NCBI GenBank assembly: GCA_022376925.1
Contig: JAIOJX010000032.1
Location: 296,474,897 to 296,538,896, forward strand
Direction: 5' to 3'
Source: Tragulus kanchil
Lineage: Eukaryota; Chordata; Mammalia; Artiodactyla; Tragulidae
DNA: 64,000 bases
Part shown: positions 59,001 to 64,000 of the stretch, one piece after another
How the letters are laid out: each line of letters begins with the position of its first letter
How positions within the stretch are numbered: position 1 is the first letter of the stretch
Made by a program: the position numbers and the translations under genes
The notes under the pieces: generated by a model
Database searches by the model: none
What the model was told of the DNA's origin: nothing
The model's input: only the letters and a program-made list of their open reading frames with translations

Positions 59001-61507
59001 CTGAGGCCGCACGTCTGGTGTCCTCCCAGCTGTAGGAAGGAGAATCAGCGATTCTCCAGCTGTGCTCCTTCAAACATTTTAGTTCAAATGGGTTACAGTG
59101 AGTAAAGTTTTACTATTGAAAAAAGCAATTTCAGAGTGCCTGGGACACTAGGGTTGAAGCCCCCACAGAACTCTGGGTTTGTGGCCCAGCAAGCCCACCA
59201 AAGGTTTGCTGTTAGGTTTGCTGTTGACCTCAAGTAATAGCCCAGCAGAGTTGGCAGGTATGTTCTCTCTGCTCACCTGCATCTGAATTGGAGTCAGGAT
59301 TAGAGAGGAGAAACCACATTCGGAAACATGTCTTTGGTTGCTAAATAGAAAAACGGTTTATATCTTCCGAAAAAAAAAAGTCAGAAAAAATACCCAAAAA
59401 CCAGACAAATAAAAACTAATTTCAATTAGATTTTTCTCTAACACTCATCAAAATAAATATAATGATAAACACAAGAAACATTTTGGACTTCTCTGGTGGC
59501 CAGCGGTTAAGAATCCACCTTTCAAGGCAGAGATGCAGGACAGATCCTTGGTTGGGGAACTAAGATCCCACATGCAAAGCAGGATCACTGAGCTTGCACA
59601 CCCAGAGGAAAAGATCCCATATGACATAGCTCAGATGGGGTGTAGCCAAATAAATAGATACATAAATACATAAATATTAAATATTAAAAAGGACTTGGTG
59701 AGTAAAGAATCTGTCTGCAGTGCAGGAGAAGTGAGTCAGGAAGATCCCCTGGAGGGGGGCATAGCAACGAACTCCAATATTGTTGCCTAGAGAGTCCCAC
59801 GGACAGAGGAGTCTGGTAGGCTACCATCCAACGGGTCGCAAAGCAAAGCGTCAGACACGACTGAAGTGACTATTTTAAAAAAAAGAAAAAAGAGAAATGT
59901 TCACCACCTAAGCGATCTCAACTGGCACTCTGGGAAGCTCTGGCGGAAAGCTTGGCAGGAGAAGAGGGCGGAGCTTCAGGAGCCCCTGGGGTGTGTGGCC
60001 AGCGAGGAGGTCCCAGGGGCCAGGGTAGGAAAGGCGCCTGCGCCCTTACCTTGTGGGTGAGCGAGTGCTGCTTGAGGTGGTGGATCTGGCTGAACTCCAT
60101 GCCGCACTCGGTGCACACGAAGGGCCGCACGTTCTGGTGCTTGAGCATGTGGTTCTGCAGCTGGCTGCGGTAGTGGAAGGACTTGTCACACTCCAGGCAC
60201 TGGTAGAGGGTGGGGCCCTGGTGGGAGGCCAGGTGGCGCTTGAGCTGCGTCAGCGTGGAGAAGTCCAGGCCGCACTCGACGCACACGTGGCAGCGGCCGC
60301 TCTCGTGCTTCACCTCGTGGGCCTTGAGCTCGCTGGGGTAGGCGAAGCCGCGGCCGCAGAAGTGGCAGCTGTAGGGCTTCACCTCCGAGTGCAGCAGCAT
60401 GTGGCGCTTGAGGTGGCTGGTCTGCGTGAAGGCCTTCTGGCACACCTGGCACTTGTGCGGCCGGGTGCCCTGGTGCGTCAGCAGGTGCGTCTGCAGGTGG
60501 CTGGGCTGCTTGAAGAGCTTGCTGCAGTGCGGGCACGAGTGCGGCTTGATGCCGTTGTGGCCCAGGATGTGCGTCACCAGGTTGTACTTGGACGTGTAGG
60601 ACTTCTCGCACATGCGGCACTGCCAGCGCTTCTGCCGGTCGCCCGCCTCCACCAGGTACGAGTCGTCGATCTGCACGTTGATGTCCAGCCGGTCCAGCTG
60701 GGCCTTCTTGTGGCGCTCCACCGTCGAGCCGGCCGCGTCCGCCTCGAACTCGCCTGCCTCCTGCCACACGAAGCCCTGCTCCGGCTTCACGGGCTCCGGG
60801 GACTCGATGGTCGGGGCCTCGGGGTCGCTCAGCGGGGCCAGGTGCGGAGGCTCGAAGCCGCACTCGGCGGGCAGGGCCTCCGGCCCGGGCAGTGCCATGC
60901 TGGGCTCGGGGAAGCCGTCCCGGGCCGTGTCGGGGAAGTGGGCGTCGAAGGGGGCTACGTCCAGCTCGGGCCGCGGGGTGCGGGGCAGGTGCCGCAGCGG
61001 CCGGGGCTTGCGGCTGAAGACGCTGAGGTCGATCATCTTGACGGCGCTGCTCTGCACCAGGGCCTCGCAGCCGCCAGGGGCCGCCTCCGCCGGGGCCTCC
61101 GCGGGGCCCGCCTCCTTGTCGTCGCCCGGCACCGACACCTCGTAGACCTCCTGCTCCTCCTCCTCCACCTTCTCAAACTTGACCTTGGGCACCAGCCGCA
61201 CGGGCGGCCGCGTCTTCCGCCGTGTGTGCTTCTCGAAGGCCGCCTCCACCTCCAGCACCTCTTCCTCGGCCGGCTCCTCCAGGGCCCGCCCGTTGCAGGC
61301 CAGCTGGTAGACGTCGGGGCCCGGGGGCCGGGGCTCCCCTATGGCCGCCCCAGGCAGCTCAGGCCCCAGGTCCGGGTAGAAGGCTTCGGCGCTTATGGTG
61401 GCTCCGAAGAGCTCATTTTCCGAGACTAGGCCCAGCACGGCGGCCTGAGCCAAGGACAGCACCACCACGGCATCAGTCTGTGTCCCTGAGTCCATGAAGC
61501 CCTCCAT
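46847..61507 (-). CDS. ZNF710: Zinc finger protein 710 (four coding exons)
   Basis: A nuclear C2H2 zinc-finger protein, presumed DNA-binding transcriptional regulator, close to ZNF366 in family terms. Coding exons in order: 61507-60050, 53207-53016, 52432-52258, 47016-46847. They sum to 1995 nt and 664 residues, the human length. Residues 1-294 are an acidic, proline-rich N-terminus starting MEGFMDSGTQTDAVVVLSLA; it contains KMIDLSVFSRK, loosely like a CtBP-type DLS motif. Eleven C2H2 fingers follow from about residue 295 to 598, with near-regular 28-residue spacing; finger 10 is split by an intron inside its CxxC. The tail is acidic and ends AYYNVL. The start has a strong context and an in-frame upstream extension is intronic. 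The last exon is duplicated in the assembly. Identification is very secure. Confidence 0.97.
47330..47470 (+). repeat. MIR fragment (probable)
   Basis: CGCCTACTGTATGTCCGGCA and CAACTTGCCTAGGGGCACCA follow the MIR 3' pattern. Confidence 0.55.
47867..48040 (+). mobile_element. MER20-like hAT-type MITE
   Basis: TTTCCAACCTTGGCATTAGT at the start and AGTTGAGAATCACTGA at the end are the inverted ends. The interior AGACATGGCCACATGTCCCT block is typical of this mammalian element. Confidence 0.65.
48041..48547. other. ZNF710 intron, single-copy stretch
   Basis: No exon, repeat or clear motif recognised. Confidence 0.5.
48548..48894 (+). repeat. SINE-X copy 9
   Basis: Sense and full-length: GGGGCTTCCCTGGTGGTCCA head, box B GGTTCCATCCC, body, C-rich segment and AAATAAATAAATAAATAAATC tail. 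Flanked by AAAGCCCAAAGA and AAAGCCCGAAGA (48536-48547, 48896-48907). Confidence 0.93.
48908..49285 (+). repeat. BovB (RTE) LINE 3' end
   Basis: Sense-oriented BovB 3' region (TTGAATTGTGGTGTTGCAGA, CCCTTGGACTGCAAGGAGCT, ATGAGATGGTCAGATAGCAT) ending in the ACTCAACAACAACAAC tail. 5'-truncated. Confidence 0.88.
49286..49770. other. ZNF710 intron, single-copy stretch
   Basis: Contains a T run at 49392-49405; otherwise nothing recognised. Confidence 0.45.
49775..50265. mobile_element. Cluster of MER5-type hAT MITE fragments
   Basis: Three consecutive blocks (about 49775-49870, 49906-50100, 50103-50265) show the MER5 pattern: AGAGGTTCTCAGTGTG, TCCGGTGATTCTCATGCTCC, ATGCTTCTCAAGTTTCCCAG and GATCTGGGTGATGCTAACAC. 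All are diverged. Confidence 0.6.
50380..50708 (+). repeat. SINE-X copy 10
   Basis: Sense and full-length with AAATAAATAAATAAATC tail and an A run. Flanked by AAAACTAAATCAGGGT (50364-50379) and AAAACTAAGTCAGGGT (50709-50724), a 16-bp target duplication with one change. Confidence 0.94.
50725..51246. other. ZNF710 intron, single-copy stretch
   Basis: No exon or repeat recognised apart from a T run at 51213-51225. A 77-residue plus frame (50939-51172) has no known domain. Confidence 0.45.
51247..51875 (-). mobile_element. piggyBac-type transposon remnant (internally deleted)
   Basis: Bounded by TTAA at both ends (51247-51250 and 51872-51875), the piggyBac target duplication. Read inward, the left end TTAAACTAATTGACCAAGAG and the right end TTAACACATTATTGACCAGA are imperfect inverted repeats. 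The minus strand carries a short transposase-like N-terminal ORF (see 51444-51623). The element is only about 629 bp, so most of the transposase is gone. Confidence 0.7.
51444..51623 (-). pseudogene. N-terminal remnant of a piggyBac-like transposase (59 codons)
   Basis: From ATG at 51623 the frame reads MMDRRILSEQEFF and then a Ser/Asp/Glu-rich stretch DDSSSEYSSDSDDELDQQ, before TAG at 51446-51444. Acidic Ser-rich N-termini of this kind are typical of piggyBac-family transposases. No catalytic DDE domain follows within the element. Not expected to be functional. Confidence 0.6.
51890..52046 (+). repeat. MIR-type fragment (probable)
   Basis: TGAAATGGTAATAACAAAGC, CACGTGAGTTAATAAAGGCT and GGCACACAGCACTCAATAAA follow the MIR 3' half. 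Confidence 0.5.
52258..52432 (-). CDS. ZNF710: ZNF710 coding exon 3
   Basis: Encodes the second half of finger 10 (VCGKSFNRMYNLLGHMHLH) and finger 11 (FKCPYCSSKFNLKGNLSRHM), then GVMDIGLDSQ plus one base. Acceptor GTTGCAG and donor GTGGGT. Confidence 0.97.
52719..52830 (+). repeat. CHR-type SINE, short
   Basis: GGAATTCCATGGTGGTCCAG, GGGTTCGATCCCTGGC and GCTGTGCAGCCAAAAAAAGC. Confidence 0.82.
53016..53207 (-). CDS. ZNF710: ZNF710 coding exon 2
   Basis: 64 codons, phase 0 at both ends, encoding GVKEFKCEVCGREFTL through PFKCK: fingers 8 and 9 and the first cysteine of finger 10. Acceptor CCACAG and donor GTACC. Confidence 0.97.
53319..53541 (+). repeat. Bov-tA SINE
   Basis: CTTCCCAGGCGACGCTAGTG head, ATCCCCTGGAGGAAGGCATG body and GGACACGGCTAAAGCAACTT end. 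Confidence 0.88.
53650..53785 (-). mobile_element. MER5-type MITE fragment (probable)
   Basis: GGAATTTTTAATCCCAACAG then GTTTCCCAGGTGATTCTTAT resembles the MER5 core. Confidence 0.5.
54113..54132 (+). promoter_or_regulatory. CTCF-like binding motif
   Basis: TGACCACCAGGGGGCACTGC matches the CTCF core CCACNAGGGGGCGC-type consensus at nearly all strong positions. The image is at 55198-55217. Occupancy cannot be seen from sequence. Confidence 0.6.
54527..54650 (+). repeat. CHR-type SINE, short
   Basis: GGGGACATCCCTGGCGGTCC and GGTTCAATCCCTGGTTGGGG. The duplicated image is at 55612-55735. Confidence 0.82.
54815..55027 (-). repeat. Bov-A2 SINE
   Basis: GCTCAGTCACTTCAGTCGTA, GGCTCCTCTGTCTATGGGAT and CACTGCAGGCGGGTGCTTTA, reversed. 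The image is at 55902-56114. Confidence 0.88.
56116..58296. repeat. Tandem duplication D13 in ZNF710 intron (likely assembly artefact)
   Basis: Copy A is 56116-57200 and copy B is 57201-58296, offset 1085 bp. Copy A ends in a damaged form (AAAACGGTTTTCAGTCAG) of the sequence given in full at 58255-58300. Each copy holds a CHR SINE (56479-56680 and 57564-57765, minus). Confidence 0.92.
56479..56680 (-). repeat. CHR-type SINE
   Basis: TTTGGCTGCATAGGGTCTTA, TTCCCTGACCAGGGACTGAA and GGTGGATTCTTAATCCCTGA, reversed. The image is at 57564-57765. Confidence 0.85.
58390..58590 (+). repeat. CHR-type SINE
   Basis: GGACTTCTCTGGTGGCCAGC head, GTTGGGGAACTAAGATCCCA body and an AAATAAATAGATACATAAAT tail. 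The image is at 59487-59687. Confidence 0.85.
58594..58780 (+). repeat. Bov-tA SINE, head-truncated
   Basis: GTAAAGAATCTGTCTGCAGT, AGATCCCCTGGAGGGGGGCA and CAGACACGACTGAAGTGACT. The image is at 59691-59877. Confidence 0.85.
58954..59020 (-). pseudogene. ZNF710: Partial, decayed copy of the ZNF710 large exon (likely artefact)
   Basis: From the donor (58954) it encodes HPLKQHSLTHK as in true finger 7, then diverges: GGTGGATCTTGAAAGGCCCT replaces the correct sequence found near 60078-60098. The remaining bases still resemble the true exon with indels, as expected of low-quality read ends. Confidence 0.8.
60050..61507 (-). CDS. ZNF710: ZNF710 coding exon 1 (start)
   Basis: A 1458-nt exon with 486 codons: the acidic N-terminal region and fingers 1 to 7 (WQCRMCEKSY to FVCTECGMEF). 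Donor GTAAGG follows the Lys codon. The splice acceptor CTTACAG lies at 61536-61542, leaving 28 nt of 5' UTR in this exon. GC-rich; the 458-residue plus-strand frame across it is an antisense shadow. Confidence 0.97.
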
Positions 61508-61521
61508 CCCGTGGCGGCTGG

Positions 61522-61533
61522 CTAGGAGGGCAT
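61522..61533 (-). promoter_or_regulatory. ZNF710: Four-codon upstream ORF in the ZNF710 leader
   Basis: Two bases into the exon an ATG is followed by two codons and TAG (M-P-S-stop), 14 nt before the main start codon. Its -3 context depends on the upstream exon, which is outside the window. Confidence 0.5.
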
Positions 61534-61542
61534 CGCTGTAAG

Positions 61543-63065
61543 AGGAAAAGGGAATGTTAGCATTGCTACAAGGGACAGACACACACTCAGCAAGGGCTCA
61601 GCGGACTGTGGATGTGTCTGTCCCTGATGTCCTTCTTTCCTGCGTTGGGAACAGGGTACCCTTATAATTACAGGGAGCGAAGACACCCTCAGTGTATCAG
61701 CTCATCTCCCTGTTCTCCATCTCCTCGAGGGATCCTGCGTAAGCCCCGCTCCCTTGATGTCCTCAGTCTTCCCATCTGTGAAAAGGGGAGGCTGGATTTC
61801 CCCAGAGGTTCAGGAGTTCCCCAGAGTCAGATTCAAAATGGCAAACACTAAAGATTCTGCTATTTTAAAGACTTATTAAAAAAAAAAAAGCCTTTACTCA
61901 AATGAGGTATATACCTTGTTCCCGCACATTCAATGGGTTCACTGGCTTTGTAGCCAAAGTTTAGTTAATTTCACACTGACCTTGAGACTGCACGGCAAGG
62001 TGTTAAACAACTATCACTATTGGGAATGGCTTGGCCATGCGAATGCGGTGTTTTGGGTTTCTAAATATATTGAGCAAGAACAAGGCACCACAGAAAAATA
62101 AATGAGGTGTCCAGGCCGATCTCAGACAGCAGCTACTGCCTGTCAGCCCTGATAGGCTAAATGACTGTGTCTGTCACAACAGCTCATGGTTCTTGATTAG
62201 CTGAATGTTACGCATTTAATGACCTAAGTTTATACCATTTAAAATATAGCTTGTGTCTGATATGTACCCTGGAATTTCATGTACGATCTGATTGGAAAGA
62301 AAGATTCTGTGATGGCTAACAAGTTGGAAAAAACTGGCTGAAATGAATGCTGAAACCAGCTCCCAGGTTCACAGCCACACTCCCCACAGGTGTTTCTTAA
62401 AGTCATTGGACCCTGTCTGGGTCCAAGCCCCAGGCTCATCGGCCTCCTGCCTTCCTAGGGGAATTCACTGCACCAGTGCTCTCTGCAAAGCCCCCTTTCA
62501 TGGGGTTCTCCCACCAGGGTGCCCTTTCTCCAACCCTTCTGAGCTCCTGGTTCCTCCCACCAGCCCCCAGGCTTCCCTCAAATTTCCCCAGTTTCTGGGG
62601 CTCCCCAACCCTCCCCACCAGTGGCTAGGATGTGGGAGGGCCTCTTCCCTGGCCTGGGATACTCATCAGACTGTACCCTGCTCCAGGCTCAGTGCCTGAT
62701 ACAGAATAACAGAGGCGCTGCATAAGAAGGGGAAAGACAGGACAGGGAAGGCTCCTGCCTGCCTCGTGGGCTCTCTTCCCAGGGCCAGGGTCAGGTGCAT
62801 GGCCTGCGGCGGCCCTTCCTCAGGAAACCAGCTCTCGGCCTGCGTCTCCCTCCCCCTACAGGCCAGAGGAGCTTCCCCTTCCTGAAGCTGGCTAAAAATA
62901 AAATACCCCAGAGAGGAATTTAGCCTCCTTGAAACAAACACTAAAGATTAAACTATTAACCTTAAAGCAGGGCTCTCATTGAAGGGGTCAGATGGAAGGA
63001 AACTTCTGCAACAGGCTTGGGCGAGGAGGTAACCCTGATTGACAGCCCGCTTCCCACCCCCTGTT
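61543..63065. other. ZNF710 upstream intron, single-copy stretch
   Basis: No exon recognised. Contains an A run at 61879-61890. Short frames (62343-62699 and others) lack known domains. The 5' non-coding exons and promoter of ZNF710 are presumably beyond the window. Confidence 0.5.
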
Positions 63066-63069
63066 GGAA

Positions 63070-63165
63070 AGAACACTCAGCTGGGAGTCAGGCAGCCTGG
63101 CCTCAGGTCCCAGCTCTGTCATGGACAAGTGACTAAGCAAATCTGTTTCCCCAACCAAAAATGGG
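63070..63165 (+). repeat. MIR fragment
   Basis: CAGCTGGGAGTCAGGCAGCC, CAGGTCCCAGCTCTGTCATG and AAATCTGTTTCCCC follow the MIR core closely. Confidence 0.65.
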
Positions 63166-63171
63166 GATCGG

Positions 63172-63305
63172 GGGACTTCTCTGGGGTTCCAGTGGTTAAG
63201 ACTCCACACCTCAATACAGAGGGGTACAGGTTTCATCCTTGGTTAGGAAACGAAGATCCCACATGCTACATAGCATGGCCAAAATAAATAATAAAAATAA
63301 ATAAC
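63172..63305 (+). repeat. CHR-type SINE, short
   Basis: GGACTTCTCTGGGGTTCCAG, AGGTTTCATCCTTGGTTAGG and an AAATAAATAATAAAAATAAA tail. Confidence 0.82.
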
Positions 63306-63464
63306 AATTTTAAAATGGGAATGAAAACACTTTCCACGGAAGGCCTGTGAGAGCCCGGAGGTCACAGCGCAGACAAAGGGGGTTAGTTAATTATAAAGCC
63401 CTCCCCAAGCGTAAAGATTCACTGATTTATCTACCCAAAACTCTGGAAGCAATCTTTTCATTCC

Positions 63465-63606
63465 TTTTTTTTTTCTTTCTCCCTCTTTATTTTTTATTTT
63501 GGCCGGGCTGCAGCAGCACATAGGGATCTTAGTTCCCCAACCAGGGGTCAAACCTGCACCCCCTACAAGGAAGTGTGGAGTTTTCACTGGACCGCCAGGG
63601 AAGTCC
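63465..63606 (-). repeat. CHR-type SINE
   Basis: TTTATTTTGGCCGGGCTGCA, TTCCCCAACCAGGGGTCAAA and TGGACCGCCAGGGAAGTCCC, reversed. Confidence 0.83.
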
Positions 63607-64000
63607 CCAAAGAAGCAGACTTTTCTGATGAAAACCACAGAGCTGAGAGATTTCTCCATTCTGGGGCCCCAAATTCATCAAATTGGGGTGATTCCTTGAC
63701 AGTCTCTAGAGATAAGGACTCATTGATTATATGCAACATAAATTTGCTGAATCCCTGCTCTGGGTCAGGCCTGGTGCATGGGGATGAACGGTGGATAACA
63801 CCCTCCGTGGTGTCCCGAGGAGACCGCTGTGCCCACCACAGCCCCCGTGTCGGGGAGCCTCCCTGCCTCTCATGGCAGCGGCCCATCCAGTCCGGCGCCC
63901 AGTGCCCAGCTGCGCCCAGAGGCAGCCTTCCTGTCGCTGCGGGTTTGAGAAAACAAGCAGCTCAGCATTTTTTCTAGACTTCCCCAAAGGCAGGGCCAGC
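63607..64000. other. ZNF710 upstream intron, end of window
   Basis: Single-copy DNA. TAAATTTGCTGAATCCCTGC followed by GGGTCAGGCCTGGTGCATGG (63740-63790) may be an old MIR/L2 remnant. No exon recognised. Confidence 0.4.

Larger units (their letters stand above)
57924..60117. repeat. Tandem duplication D14 reaching into ZNF710 exon 1 (likely assembly artefact)
   Basis: Copy A is 57924-59020 and copy B is 59021 to about 60117, offset 1096-1097 bp. Its start overlaps D13, so the segment beginning TCCTCCCAGCTGTAGGAAGG occurs three times (about 56842, 57925, 59021). Copy A runs 60 bp into the ZNF710 exon and then decays. Confidence 0.92.

Noticed and set aside
54094..60117. Idea that D12 to D14 are a genuine tandem array such as a satellite or regulatory repeat
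   Set aside because: D12 to D14 do not share one unit: each repeats a different piece of DNA, with a length like the unrelated duplications elsewhere in the window. A true array would repeat the same unit.
60053..61429. 458-residue plus-strand frame opposite ZNF710
   Set aside because: Antisense shadow of the GC-rich zinc-finger exon. The repetitive Val/Leu/Ala composition mirrors the codons of the real strand.

Overview
This is eukaryotic nuclear DNA from a pecoran ruminant. It contains spliced vertebrate genes and is crowded with ruminant retroposons: Bov-tA and Bov-A2 SINEs, BovB (RTE) LINE fragments, CHR-type tRNA-Glu SINEs and artiodactyl L1. Bov-A2 points to Pecora. The species cannot be fixed from sequence alone.

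Layout. Positions 1 to about 13.5 kb are intergenic, repeat-rich DNA upstream of IDH2. A CpG-island promoter lies at about 13.59-14.56 kb. IDH2 (mitochondrial NADP-dependent isocitrate dehydrogenase) runs on the + strand from 13869 to 39072 with 11 coding exons that join to a 452-residue protein; intron 1 alone spans 16 kb. About 1.6 kb beyond the IDH2 3' UTR, in convergent orientation, lies ZNF710 on the - strand (coding 61507 down to 46847). It has four coding exons that join to 664 residues with 11 C2H2 zinc fingers, and a 3' UTR reaching about 41.0 kb. From 61.5 to 64 kb is 5' intronic DNA of ZNF710. IDH2 and ZNF710 are also convergent neighbours in human (15q26.1). They are not functionally coupled: one is a mitochondrial enzyme, the other a nuclear regulator.

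The dominant anomaly is a set of 14 head-to-tail direct duplications, each about 1.05-1.21 kb, spread from 3.1 to 60.1 kb. Copies are almost identical inside, but errors (homopolymer indels, scrambled bases) pile up near the junctions, mainly at the end of the first copy. Uniform length and edge-concentrated errors fit unmerged contig-end or gap-fill overlaps (false duplication) far better than biology. They double IDH2 exon 3 and the last ZNF710 exon, and leave a decayed partial copy of the large ZNF710 exon. Removing them would shorten the window by roughly 15 kb.

The best candidate for something biologically new is a young SINE, provisionally 'SINE-X'. Ten independent insertions (12 with the duplicated copies) have a tRNA-Glu/CHR-like head, a distinctive body and an AAATAAATAAAT tail, and most have intact target-site duplications. 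I do not recognise its body from the standard cattle SINE families. Also notable are a TTAA-flanked piggyBac-type remnant with a 59-codon acidic N-terminal transposase-like ORF (51247-51875), an 18.1-18.5 kb inverted-repeat MITE, a CTCF-like motif in a ZNF710 intron, and a target site hit twice by retroposition in IDH2 intron 5. I found no operon, CRISPR array or other novel multi-gene system.
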